From NCBI RefSeq assembly GCF_018143015.1, contig NC_054751.1, positions 16,105,292 through 16,169,291 on the forward strand: 64,000 nucleotides of DNA. Direction: 5' to 3'. The translations under genes and the position numbers were made by a program. The notes under the pieces were generated by a model that saw only the letters and a program-made list of their open reading frames with translations, was not told the DNA's origin and made no database searches. Origin of the DNA: Lytechinus variegatus. Its lineage: Eukaryota > Echinodermata > Echinoidea > Temnopleuroida > Toxopneustidae. How positions within the stretch are numbered: position 1 is the first letter of the stretch; each line of letters opens with the position of its first letter. This document shows positions 47,658 to 60,039 of the stretch, piece by piece.

Positions 47658-49589
47658 TGGTGATACTCAAACAGCCTGTGAAACTTGAATAGTAAACAAA
47701 AAGAGAAAGGAACAAAATGAGCTGCTGATATAAATTATTCTTACTCATCTAGTCCAGTTTATTTAGAAGTTTTAAACTTTTTATGAGCCCCTACTCTTCC
47801 ATGGAATATTATTTATTAAATGCACATTGTAGTAACTTATGTTGCCAGATAAAAATCATAGATCACTATTATAGATCATTATTCATATAATTTTTTTTAG
47901 TAAGTGTGAAAACCCATTCAAATATATATCGAAAGAATAATCTCAATATTTTGTCCTGTTTTATTTCTGTCTTCTGAGTAACTGAGTTTGTTTTAAAGTG
48001 ATTTTATGTATGATTAATATAGCTAAGAGACATGAACAATAGGTATGCATTGATGATAATGGAAATACTGGTGAATCTGAATCCAAAAGAATATTATCTC
48101 ATCATGGAGCTTTACTTTATGGGATAACATGATTCAGAAAAAACAGTTTTTTTAATATTTTATGAAAACAAGCATACCTGGCAAGCTTTTAGATCAGATA
48201 TCCTGTTACTCATCAGATTATACCTCTTGGTGATGTGCAAATGGTATTTGACTTTGTACTTCTGACTAGGCTGGGACTGCTAAGAACTGGATCCCATTGG
48301 ATCTGCAATTCAATATACATACAATACTTTACAGTTAAAATTTCAAAAGTGATAAACAAAATTCCTCTCTTAAAACAATTTTTTCAGAGTTTCCAGCTTT
48401 CACAATTCCCTACTAGAAAAAAGCAGGTCTTGACCAAAAACTAAATGGTTCAAGCATACGTGGCCTACTATAGTGATGTCTTTTGTCAATCTTCGATATA
48501 TATATAAGCCAGCTTTGACAGATGTAGGATAATTATCATTTGTGTGATAATATGGCTGTCGCTCATTCATCAGTGCGAGACAATCATAAATTTTTTTGCA
48601 CTCGTCTATAAACATTTCTGATTTGAATCTCTACATTAAGTAAGTTCCTCTTTAAGTTTGATTTTTATTTTAAAAAAGGATTAGCTCACTTGCTGGCAGG
48701 TTTAAATGACCCTTTGCCTTTCACCACAAATTACATCAAGTGTGGAAAATAAAGATAAATCAATTGGATCAGCCGCTCTATCTGCTTAGCCTTAACTTAA
48801 ACAATTCAAAATAGGGCACTATAAATTTTCTCAACCCTTCCAAAAAACAATTGAGCAGTTTGAACCCTGACAAAGAAATGTTGCCCCCCCCCAAAAAAAA
48901 AAAATCATTAATTCCGTTGCTAGGCTAATTATATTTTAGTCCAACGGTCCAGCCAGGAACTAAAATAAAGTTAACTTCAATCTTTGTAGAAAAAAAGTCA
49001 AACCAGACAGATCTAGAATTTTATTTTTTTAAATCTATATCTAAGTTAGACCTATCCTAGGGCCTTACTTTTATTTAAAAAAAAAACGTTAACATCTGTC
49101 TCAAATCATTCTATGAGTGACCATGGCCATGGGCATGGCAAAATCTAACAATAAGCATATAGGGCCTATCATTCCAAACAGATTCAGTTCATTTAGATTT
49201 AATTTCATTTCATTTTAAATGCAGATAATTATATTGAAATAGCGGTGTCGAAAAATCAGTACTAGGCCCATGGCCTATAAGTACTTCAAATTTTAACTCA
49301 AGCTTGTTTGACAATTAATTTCCAACACCTAATGACCTAGCCTACATCGGCAATTTCGCAGCCAGCTGGCACCGGCGATATCAAAGTCTGCATCCCGCTC
49401 TGGCTATATATTTGGCTTAATTTTGATGCAGCTTTGCCGTTAAACAAGTTCACATCTACCCCTGATATTTGACAATAAGAACTGAAATACAGATTCAATA
49501 AGGGCGGACATGAAGCATCCCAATTAACCAACTTAGTTCTACGAAAAACTATATTATTTTATTTTCTGAGAAAATGTGTCAGTCAGATT
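47658..49589. other. No gene seen
   Basis: AT-rich sequence. Poly-C/poly-A at about 48883-48905. No coding or inverted-repeat structure recognised. Confidence 0.45.
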
Positions 49590-50542
49590 CAGGCGCGTAC
49601 GCAAGGGATGGGTTTAGGGGGTTCAACCCCCCCCCCCCCTTTCGTTTCCTTTTTTTTTTTTTTGCTTGTCTCACCGGAGGTCGGTCTGGTCAAGGAGTTA
49701 TCGGGCAAGCGCCTGATAACTCCTTGGTCTGGTAACGGACAGTTCCCCTACCCAATAATGTATATGACAGCAATAATGAACAGAATCTCATGTTTCCGAC
49801 GAAAAACACAGAAAAAATTTCCGCTCGCTTCGCTCGCTTCATTTTATTATATCTTTTATTTCCGCATGTCGCCGACATGATCACGGTATCGCCATTAACA
49901 AGGCCATACATGATTATCATGATGTATACTTATGAATACAAGTGAACCAAGACAAAGACATACGTTTTCTTACAAAATGTATTTCACCAATATGAAAACC
50001 AAAATGACGGAAAACGCTAAAATGTCGGTTAGCTCGCTCCGCTCGCTCGTAATAATTTATGAAATTCCATAAGTATCTAGTCTCCTGTTCAAGGCCGTAT
50101 TATGAGTGTTAAGAATAGAAGGACATGTAGCATCGACTAATACTTGATTTACTAACAAACTATTGACAAGAAATGTATGTTTTGACGGGAAAACGCGAAA
50201 ATTTCGGCTAGCTCACTCCGCTCGCTCGTAATCATTTATGAAACTTCTTGGCCCGAATTCACAAAGGTGGTTTCGTTTGAAACCATGGTTTTTAGAAACC
50301 GTGGGTTTTAGAAACCATGGTTTTTCAAAAACCATGGTTTCTAACATTTGCGATTCACAAACGATGGTTTCTAAAACCCACGGTTTCAACAGTGGTCTCA
50401 AATGAAACCATGGTTTCAACAGTGGACTCAAATGAAACCATGGTTTAAACCATGGGTTTTACCTCAAAACCAGGGATTTCCCCTTTTTAGCGCGTACTGA
50501 GCATGCTCAGTTTCACTGAAAACTTACATTCTACAGCTAGCA

Positions 50543-50550
50543 CTGGCAGA
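50543..50550. repeat. 8-bp target-site duplication CTGGCAGA, left copy
   Basis: Identical to 51279-51286. Confidence 0.88.
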
Positions 50551-50687
50551 CAGGGGCGTCGATCCATTTTTCAGATTGGGGGGCAAAATCATGAATCAAT
50601 TTTCCAAAGGAGCTCGATCACACAAACACACACATATGCCTATATATACGTGTACATATATATATGTATACATACACACACGCACAT

Positions 50688-50757
<70 letters not shown>

Positions 50758-51278
50758 AAAAAGAATAAAAAAGAAAAAAAAAAGGTATATATATACATAT
50801 CTCACCAGCAGATTAATGCGAGCGCGAAGCGCGAGCTGAAAATTTTGATATTTCGATCTGAAAAAAAATTGAGTTTAATGGACGTTTTTAATAAAGAACA
50901 AGATATATATATCCAACAAAAGATTATTGCAAATCGAAGTGGGAGTTCTTTTAAAGTTTAGAACTGAAAATGGGACCATATTCACCTATTTAATCATGGA
51001 AAGTATGGGTTTTTGTTACAAAAATGATGCGAGCGCGAAGCGCGAGCTGAAATTTTCTGATATTCCAATCTGAAAAGTGGACATTTTGAGCACGATTTTA
51101 GATGAAGAACGAGTTGTGTATCTCAATCTCGCTTGCTGATTTCTGTGTTACATTACAATCTTATTTTATTTTTAGCACATGCGGAATTATTGGGGGGGCA
51201 AAATGATATGTTTGCCCCCCCAATATTTTCATTGGTGGGGCGATCGCCCCCCCTGCCCCCCCATAATCGACGCCTCTG
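50551..51278. mobile_element. Non-autonomous hAT element, 728 bp
   Basis: The ends CAGGGGCGTCGATCC and TAATCGACGCCTCTG are inverted and hAT-like (CAG-G). CTGGCAGA duplicates exactly on both sides. Inside are (AC)n/(AT)n tracts (50690-50753) and two GCGAGCGCGAAGCGCGAGC modules (50818, 51029), each followed by TGAAAATTTTGATATT-like sequence. No coding potential. Confidence 0.9.
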
Positions 51279-51286
51279 CTGGCAGA
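51279..51286. repeat. 8-bp target-site duplication CTGGCAGA, right copy
   Basis: Identical to 50543-50550. Confidence 0.88.
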
Positions 51287-52076
51287 AGTGGCAATACGGT
51301 CTGATTCTTCAATTGCTACAACTTTTTTCGTTGAAATATAAAAAATTGAAAAAGGTGTAATTTTATGCGCTTCTAGCTACTTGTATCTTGCGATTCCCAG
51401 GTACAGCTAGCTAGTGCGCGTACGATATATTAGCTGCTGTATACTGTATTGGTGATCGACTCGGTCCCCGCTCAACAACTGACTTAATTTTGTGATCATA
51501 ATTTATTTTCTTCACTTTTGTCGCAGAAGATAGACTCTCTTGTATTCCCTTAACTCAATTTCTTCATAGAAAGAGTAAAACTCAGTGTAGATGCCCGATT
51601 TGTTGAGGTTTGTCAACTTTCTCTCTGATCGTGAGTAGCGAAAAACGGATTAAAGATTCGGTGCTTTTCATCGCAATATCAGTAGCTCGGCGCGGCCCCC
51701 GTATCTGCCGGGGCGCTCCAGACCCGAAGATATCCCCAATTAATGGAAGTGTGCATGTACAGTCAAAGAGCCGAGATTGGCTGAGTACTTTACTCCAACG
51801 ATGTTGTACATGTAGGACTAAGCCTGTTAATTCAGACATCGATCAAAGGAGAATGTCTATTGGTGCTCTCCTTCAGACAAAATTAGATGAAGCTTTACAT
51901 CATAGGATCATCTGCCCTTTTACTTTTTTAAAATAAATATTGGCATTATCGTGATCCAAGTCCCCGGTGACTCGGATCCACGGACAATTTTTCACAACGT
52001 AAAACATGTCCTACCTGTTTCTACCAACCTCCATCGTAGTTGTGTGTGACTTGTCTCTTTTCAGTCTCCACCAAAG

Positions 52077-52109
52077 ATTGTAGAGCGCCGCGTACGCGCG
52101 CTCTACAAT
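52077..52109. repeat. Strong GC-rich hairpin
   Basis: ATTGTAGAGCGC is followed by a CG-rich centre and GCGCTCTACAAT, a perfect 12-bp stem with a 9-base centre (CGCGTACGC). It lies just before the first satellite array. Confidence 0.8.
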
Positions 52110-52159
52110 TTTTGGTCTATCTTCACTTTATTGGCGTTATAAATCAGATCGAATTGCAT

Positions 52160-52980
52160 CTATATACTTCTTTTCAATCTCTGTTGCTTTAGTTGGTAAA
52201 TTATACTTTTCATATAAATAAATCATGATTATATTCATCTTTTTATGTTTCCCACACTATGAAATTTGCTTTATTTCGTTTTCATTTTTACTAAAATCGG
52301 CCCCAAGTATATCCCTCGAACAGTCTCAATAGCTTTATTTCGTTGATTCCTAATTTACTAAATAAATCAGGATTGAATCATCTTTTCAATCTCCATTGCT
52401 TTATTTTGTAAATTAGTACTTTTCATATACATAAATCAAGATTATATTCATCTTCTTATGTTTCCCACACTATGAAATTTGCTTTATTTCGTTTACATTT
52501 TTACTAAATAAATCGGCCCCGAGTATATCCCTCGAACAGTCTCAATTGCTTTATTTCGTTGATTCCTAATTTACTAAATAAATCAGGATTGAATCATCTT
52601 TTCAATCTCCATTGCTTTATTTCGTAAATTAGTACTTTTCATATACATAAATCAAGAGTATATTCATCTTCTTATGTTTCCCACACTATGAAATTTGCTT
52701 TATTTCGTTTACATTTTTACTAAATAAATCGGTCCCGAGTATCCCTCTTCTGCAGACATTGCTTTATTTCGTTTATCCCTAATTTACTAAATAAATCAAA
52801 ATTGCATCTACTTCTTTTCAGTATATATAGGCTTTATTTCGTCGTACTTTTTAATTATACTATGAATAAATCTCATTATGTTTGTCATGATTATGCTTTA
52901 TTTCGTCTATCACGATTTTACTAAATAAATCAAAATGCATATCTCTCTCTTAACTGTCTCCATTGCTTTATTTCGTAAGG
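52160..52980 (+). repeat. Satellite array 1, about 214-bp unit
   Basis: ATCATGATTATATTCATCTT-type starts occur at 52222, 52434 and 52650. Each unit contains GCTTTATTTCGT two or three times, separated by TTTACTAAATAAATC; later units are shortened. Confidence 0.85.
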
Positions 52981-53099
52981 TACGTAATTAGAATGTCGGT
53001 CTATAATTACTCCTCGTGATTCAAGTCCCTCTTCATCCGAATTAAACCACTGTGTCACTTGTTTCCTATTTTCGATGATGAATTATTAAGATCAATAGA

Positions 53100-54040
53100 A
53101 TTGAATTAAAACAGTATATATACTACTCCTCGTGATCCAAGTCCCCTCTCCTAAAAATTCAAAACGGCAATTAAACCGTTGATATTCATCTACCCCTCAT
53201 TTCCCTCCTCTTCAAAACCACTCTGCCACTTTTAGACAGTTTCCTAGAGATGATTAATAAATATTTTCGATAATAAGAATCATTAAAATCAATGAAAATC
53301 ACATTAAAGACACTATTTGACTGTCTAAAGAATTGAATTAAAACAGTATATACTACTCCTCGTGATTCAAGTCCCCTCTCCTAAAAATACAAAACGGCAA
53401 TTAACCGTTGATATTCATCTACCCCTCATTTCCCTCCTCTTCAAAACCACTCTGCCACTTTTAGACAGTTTCCTAGAGATGATTAATAAATATTTTCGAT
53501 AATAAGAATCATTAAAATCAATGAAAATCACATTAAAGACACTATTTAACTGTCTAAAGAATTGAATTAAAACAGTATATACTACTCGTGATCCAAGTCC
53601 CCTCTCCTAAAAATACAAAACGGCAATTAACCCGTTGATATTCATCTACCCCTCATTTCCCTCCTCTTCAAAACCACTCTGCCACTTTTAGACAGTTTCC
53701 TAGAGATGATTAATAAATATTTTCGATAATAAGAATCATTAAAATCAATGAAAATCACATTAAAGACACTATTTGACTGTCTAAAGAATTGAACTAAAAC
53801 AGTATATACTACTCCTCGTGATCCAAGTCCCCTCTCCTAAAAATACAAAACGGCAATTAACCCGTTGATATTCATCTACCCCTCATTTCCCTCCTCTTCA
53901 AAACCACTCTGCCACTTTTAGACAGTTTCCTAGAGATGATTAATAAATATTTTCGATAATAAGAATCATTAAAATCAATGAAAATCACATTAAAGACACT
54001 ATTTAATTGTCTAAAGAATTGAATTAAAACAGTATATACT
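53100..54040 (+). repeat. Satellite array 2, about 230-bp unit
   Basis: About four units, each opening ACTACTCCTCGTGATCCAAG, then AAAACGGCAATTAACC, CCACTCTGCCACTTTTAGAC, TATTTTCGATAATAAGAATC and GACTGTCTAAAGAATTG. Confidence 0.9.
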
Positions 54041-55560
54041 ACTCGTGATCCAAGTCCCCTCTCCTAAAAAATACAAAACGGCAATTAACCCGTTGAAATT
54101 CATCTACCCCTCATTTCCCTCCTCTTCAAAACCACTCTGCCACTTTTAGACAGTTTAATAGACATGATTAATGAATATTTTCGATAATAAGAATCATTAA
54201 AATAAATGAAAATCACATTAAAAACACTATTAAACTGTCTAAATACTCCTCGTGATCCAAGTCCCCTTCCCGTGTTAAGTTCGTCCAATTTCCCATAGGA
54301 GGGGACTTGGATAACGAGGAGTACTATTACTCGTGATCCAAGTCCCCTCTCCTAAAAATACAAAACGGCAATTAACCCGTTGATATTCATCTACCCCTCA
54401 TTTCCCTCCTCTTCAAAACCACTCTGCCACTTTTAGACAGTTTAATAGACATGATTAATGAATATTTTCGATAATAAGAATCATTAAAATCAATGAAAAT
54501 CACTTTAAAAACACTATTTAACTGTCTAAATACTCCTCGTGATCCAAGTCCCCTTCCCGTATTAAGTTCGTCCAATTTCCCATAGGAGGGGACTTGGATA
54601 ACGAGGAGTACTATTACTCGTGATCCAAGTCCCCTCTCCTAAAAATACAAAACGGCAATTAACCCGTTGATATTCATCTACCCCTCATTTCCCTCCTCTT
54701 CAAAACCACTCTGCCACTTTTAGACAGTTTAATAGACATGATTAATGAATATTTTCGATAATAAGAATCATTAAAATCAATGAAAATCACTTTAAAAACA
54801 CTATTTAACTGTCTAAATACTCCTCGTGATCCAAGTCCCCTTCCCGTGTTAAGTTCGTCCAATTTCCCATAGGAGGGGACTTGGATAACGAGGAGTACTA
54901 TTACTCGTGATCCAAGTCCCCTCTCCTAAAAATACAAAACGGCAATTAACCCGTTGATATTCATCTACCCCTCATTTCCCTCCTCTTCAAAACCACTCTG
55001 CCACTTTTAGACAGTTTAATAGACATGATTAATGAATATTTTCGATAATAAGAATCATTAAAATCAATGAAAATCACTTTAAAAACACTATTTAACTGTC
55101 TAAATACTCCTCGTGATCAGAGTCCCCTTCCCGTGTTGAGTTCGTCCAATTTCCCATAGGAGGGGACTTGGATAACGAGGAGTACTATTACTCGTGATCC
55201 AAGTCCCCTCTCCTAAAAATACAAAACGGCAATTAACCCGTTGATATTCATCTACCCCTCATTTCCCTCCTCTTCAAAACCACTCTGCCACTTTTAGACA
55301 GTTTAATAGACATGATTAATGAATATTTTCGATAATAAGAATCATTAAAATCAATGAAAATCACATTAAAAACACTATTTAACTGTCTAAATACTCCTCG
55401 TGATCGGAGTCCCCTTCCCGTGTTGAGTTCGTCCTATTTCCCATAGGAGGGGACTTGGATAACGACTAATAGTACTCCTCGTTATCCAAGACCCCTCCTA
55501 TGGGAAATTAGACGAACTCAACACGGGAAGGGGACTCCGATCACGAGGAGTATTTAGACA
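54040..55560 (+). repeat. Satellite array 3, 287-bp higher-order unit containing an inverted pair
   Basis: Units spaced 287 bp apart contain the array-2 sequence plus a 60-70 bp segment in which GTGATCCAAGTCCCC is answered by GGGGACTTGGATAACGAGGA. Near 55470-55560 the direction reverses (CCTCGTTATCCAAGACCCC ... GGGGACTCCGATCACGAGG), ending the array as a palindrome. Confidence 0.9.
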
Positions 55561-55887
55561 GTTATATAGTGTTTTTAGTGTTATTAAATTTGTCTTATTT
55601 AGTGTTTTGATCATTGTTTCATCAACTTGGAAGAATATACTGCCACAAGAGTGAAAAGAAAGAGACTATTTTTGTCGTTTGAAAAAGTGTCCGAGTCAGT
55701 TGTTATTGTGTCAATGGGAAAACGTGTGGTGGAAGGAAGTCCCCGCTCAGTGAGAAGTTTCGCACCGTTTCGCATCGCGAACAATAGATTTCTTTTGAAA
55801 ATCTTCCAACCGTGGATTCTATTGAAAGATTGCTGATATTTGAGGTGTGTCTCAAGTTTGTCCCCAGTGACTTGGATGACGATAAGG

Positions 55888-56680
55888 CCTAATTATTTAA
55901 TGTAATGGTATATTTTTTTCCATGGTGTGTAGCTTGGTTTTAAGTGGTAATAGGCTTCAATTTGACTTGTAGATGTTCGATTCATCATTCAATCTAAAAT
56001 TGCATGTATAGTACACATGCACAGGCGCTGCAGGGAGGGGGGGGGTCGTGTGTTTTTTGCCCCGGTCCCAAATATGTTTGTGGTGTAGCTGTGTGGGCAT
56101 GTCAGGCTGAAGGAAGGGATCAATAAAAATAAGGGCTTAGCATTATTTATTTTACAGAAATTAAAATAACATGGATGAATTGATCTCATTTTGCCCCTTT
56201 CAATTCTTTGTTTTTCCCCTGATTTTTTTTTCTTGAAGTTTTCTTGCAGCTTTACTATGAATAATATGTTTCTTTTTATATCAATTTTCTCTGGTGTACA
56301 GCTAAGAATGAGTTCAATGCTTATTACGTGGCTGTTACTTTGAGTATTAAGGGAAAATATACATGGGGGCTGGCTTGGGACGATATAATCCAGGTCCCCA
56401 AAGTGTTCAAAAGCATGGCTCTACGCAGCAGTTGCCCCCACCCCCCCCCCCCATGGAATTTTTAAAAATTCAATTTTACTGAAAATTTTCACATCCACTG
56501 AAAGTGTGCATGAAACTTTCAGTTTCACTTTCAAAAATGCAAATTTGGTTAAGTATACAGTGTTTACTATGTAAATTATTCAACTTTATATGGCAAATAA
56601 TATAAAACCCACTTTACAGAGGGATATTATATTTCAAAACAAGTATTTTGACTGTTGAATTCTATCTTGTGTATATGCAT
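55888..56680. other. No gene seen
   Basis: Contains poly-G and poly-C runs near 56036 and 56440; otherwise AT-rich. Confidence 0.45.
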
Positions 56681-56685
56681 TTTCC

Positions 56686-57010
56686 TGAGATGAATGGAGA
56701 TGTTGGGAGGGATGGAAATGAGAGGAATGGAGGTGATGAGGGTGATGGAGGGGAACTGAGGATGGAGATGAGAGATGAAAGGATAGAGTGATGGAGATGG
56801 TAAGGAAGGGAGATGATAAGAGGAGAGATGTAGATGAGAGGGGATGATCATTACTATCGTCATCAATATTACCATCATCATCAACACTAACATCACCATT
56901 GCCATCATCTTTATTATCATCATCAACCTCATCATCACCACCACCACACTTGTCACCATCAGCAACACCATCCTCATCACCACCAAAGTCATCTTGATCA
57001 TCTTCATGAT
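56686..57010 (+). repeat. Purine-rich tract followed by (ATC)n microsatellite
   Basis: 56686-56846 is almost pure purine plus T (GATGGAGATGAGAGG-like); 56847-57010 is (ATC/CAC)n. The two halves are roughly complementary (GATGAG versus CATCATC), so long imperfect hairpins are possible. Confidence 0.75.
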
Positions 57011-57805
57011 TATTTCGTCCAAATCAGAAAAAAGGCAAAAGACTACTCTTCTTTTATCTTTTCTGTATATCTTTAATTTGCATGAAACCATCTTACACCT
57101 TGAAAAATCACACCAGGAAATTGCATAAAAATATAACACACTGAAAATCTAATACTCAATTGGCATTTCAAAAACATATTGCAAAATTACAAACATTTGT
57201 GAAATAATAGTCTAAGTTTTGATATATTGCCACATCATTCTTGTATTACGATAAAATAATGGCCCAAATGAATAATTATTATTGTCAATAATTAGCTGGT
57301 ATTTTTCTGGTTGCCTGAGTCGAGCTCTACTTGTTAGGCTACCTGGTTCAATTGGGGGTCAATTGAAATTGTATTTTTTCCAAGAAAATGCATTAATTGC
57401 CCTTTTAATTTGTTTCATTCATGCTCCCTAAATGTGCATGTGCTAGGCCAAGCTAGTGTTTTACTGTTTGCCAGAGTTGAGCTCTACTCATAAGGCTACC
57501 TGTTTGCCCTAGCTACATGTAGGCTGTTGCCCTGGGGACACTTGAAAATAATACATAAAAAACAAAACAAGGTGAACTACCAGTCTTGCCTGATATCACA
57601 ATCAAACTAAAGTGTATGCTATATGATTTTTTGACCTTATTATCCTCTTGGACATGCATATGGTATTTAATCCCCATCTGTGCAAAGTGTAAACACAACT
57701 GATGCAAAAAAAAGAAAGAGCAATTAGAATTGATGACCCTCATGGACACATTTGCATATTTTGGGGCATGCAATAAACTTTCTGTGTGCAATCAAAGTTC
57801 TAATC
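57011..57805. other. No gene; one short duplicated phrase
   Basis: GAGCTCTACTTGTTAGGCTA at about 57324 recurs as GAGCTCTACTCATAAGGCTA at about 57480. Nothing else recognised. Confidence 0.4.
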
Positions 57806-58473
57806 TTAACCCTAAAAAGACTGGGGGGGGGGGCTGATTCAGCCCCCCCTCAACATTTTTCGCGATAAATCCGCCGCGAGAAATTTTTTTACCGCGTGGC
57901 TCGCTGACTTTTTACTTTCAAGTCTCGCGCAACTTTTGAGACCAAAATTGTGACCCCCTGGTACGCGGTTCCAAAATTACGCAACATTTCGTAAGTGCAT
58001 GCAGACCCAAAATTACTCAAAAACGTGAATTTGTGTACAAATCCAATGCAAATAGTGTTCTTAGCCAAAATTCATAAATGTATCATTAATAAAACAAAAA
58101 GTTGAAAAACAAAGAAATACATAAGAAATTTAGAAAACAATAGAATACATCAGAAAATAAATGTGATTTTGAATTTTTTCTAAAAATCAATTTGATCAGA
58201 TGCCTATCTAGAGTATGTGAAACAAAAATTAGCATTTCAGGGGCATTTTATTAATTAGAGCAAACTTATGATTTTACGCATAAGTTAGCATAATTAATGA
58301 GACATGAGATTTTTGCAGAATTTGATGTTATAGTTTTGTAGATAATGCCATGGGTAACGCGTGTGCCAATTTTCATCGCGATCGCGCGATCGACAGCCGA
58401 GATCATAAGGGGGGGCTGAATCAGCCCCCCAGTCTTCTTAGGCGTCGAAATAGCCCAGTCTATTTAGGGTTAA
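57806..58473 (+). mobile_element. TTAA-family element with G/C palindromes, complete 668-bp copy
   Basis: TTAACCCTAAAAAGAC opens it and GTCTATTTAGGGTTAA closes it. GGGGGGGCTGATTCAGCC and GGGGGGGCTGAATCAGCCCC palindromes sit just inside the ends. It is the cleanest copy in the window. No coding potential. Confidence 0.85.
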
Positions 58474-58693
58474 GCATTTGAAATAGACAATTTAAATCAT
58501 GTGAGAATATTTTACAAGAAAAAGTAAATGAGGAATTTGCATTTGATGCGTCCTGATTAAATAGTGTTTTTTTTTTATTAAAAAATAATTGAAGATACAT
58601 GTAGTCTGTGAAAGAAACTAAATCTGATGAAAGTTCATTTCAAATACTTGTATTCATGTGAAATTCTTAGTAATAATGTGCTCTTTTAGGCTT

Positions 58694-59394
58694 TTAACCC
58701 TAAAACCCGGGGAGGGGGCATAGAACTATGGTGGTGGGGTGAAACCCCCTCCCTCAACGTATTCCACAAGACCACAACCATTCCGCTGTGCGAAATTTTA
58801 CGACCGTTCTACTCGCCGACTTTTTACTTTGAAGTCTTGAAAATCTTTTAAGATCAAATTTACGATGCATGGGCATGCTGTTGGAATTTACTCAACATTC
58901 CATAAGTGCATGTCAGACCCAAATTGCTCCAAAACGTGATTTTGTGTACAAAGTCAATGTTGAATTTTCTCATCTTCTTCATTTGGACATGATTGTTTTT
59001 ACTTTCACAGGTGAAATTACTTGATTTCAGCATAATTATGCTTCAAAAAAATGTTCTGCTATAATTTTGGCAAATAACAAGTTTGAAAAACAAAGATATA
59101 CATAAGAAATTCATAAAACAATAAAATACATAAGAAATTCATTTTCAATCTAGGATTTTTTTTCATTTTGATTGTTATCAGTGGTATAAAAGTATGATCT
59201 ATGCAGAAATTAGCATAATTAATTAATATAAAAGATCTGACGATTTCGGAAAAATTAACCAAACTGCATTGCACATGACATCCCCCACTATTACATGTAT
59301 CATACCAATTTTCAAGGCGTTCATGTGATCATTGGCAGAGATCTCAAGGGAGGTTGATTTAACCCCCCCCCCCACCCCTGTAAAAAAAGTGTTA
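58694..59394 (+). mobile_element. TTAA-family element, diverged copy
   Basis: Starts TTAACCCTAAAACCCGGGG; the internal CATTCCGCTGTGCGAAATTT and GATCAAATTTACGATGC blocks match the family. The right end is a C run followed by GTGTTAA. Confidence 0.6.
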
Positions 59395-59456
59395 AAAAAA
59401 GAAGACACAAATAAATAATGAAATTCTTACTTGTACATTACAAAAAAATACATGTT

Positions 59457-60032
59457 CTAGAGCAAGTACACTGTACAACAAAAAGTTAATGTGAATGGAT
59501 AGAGAAAAATAAAACATGCATGACACTGAAAACGTCAAAATAGGATGTAAAATAAGAAATTAATTAATCAGGTGATAAAACAGGTGATATGCAAACAAGT
59601 CTATGTCACACACTCACTCTTTCTTATGTATATCAATATATGAGATATATTATAATGCTTGATTTTTTACAGAATTCACAATTATGAGAAAACTCTTCAT
59701 CGAGTATAGGTTGCCTCAATGGCTTTTTACAAGTTTCAGGGAGAAATCAAACCATACTACACTTGTACTTTATACACATTATGAGGGGGGGAAAATGCAT
59801 GATACTAGTATATTACAAAAAGAAAACACTGAGTGGAGAACGTCACTTTGTCACTCATTTGCATACTGACCCGGATGTGCATATATCTGTTTTGTGAAAA
59901 TAAGCGAAACTTCAAAATGTCAAAACTTTCTCATTTTACATCAAATTTTGATGAAATTTTCAGTGTTATGCTCAATGGACTTTTCTCTATTATATCAAAG
60001 AAACTTTTTGTTGGGGTGGACTTGCCCTTCCG
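59457..60032. repeat. Decayed TTAA MITE (AGGACAAGTCCACC family), copy 4
   Basis: The right arm (TTTTGATGAAATTTTCAGTG and GGGGTGGACTTGCCCTT) is clear; the left arm (AGGATGTAAAATAAGAA) is weak. Confidence 0.6.
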
Positions 60033-60039
60033 GAAAGTA

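Larger units (their letters stand above)
51942..55887. mobile_element. Foldback-like element carrying satellite arrays
   Basis: The left end GGCATTATCGTGATCCAAGT is matched inverted at the right by ACTTGGATGACGATAAGGCC. The same core (TCGTGATCCAAGTCCCC) recurs throughout the internal arrays, so the ends look like members of the array. No clear target duplication was found. A reading frame of about 70 codons near 55627 has no recognisable motif. Confidence 0.55.

Noticed and set aside
50503..50961. 152-codon frame with Tyr/Ile/Thr/His repeats
   Set aside because: Translation of the (AC)n/(AT)n microsatellites in the hAT element.
51582..51936. Overlapping frames of 85 and 108 codons in a GC-richer patch
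   Set aside because: No recognisable motif on either strand; the patch may belong to the Harbinger-like element's interior.
54100..54862. Three identical 62-codon minus-strand frames (MDELNTGRGLGSRGVF...)
   Set aside because: They repeat with the 287-bp satellite unit and are not present in the closely related array-2 units, so they are not a conserved gene.
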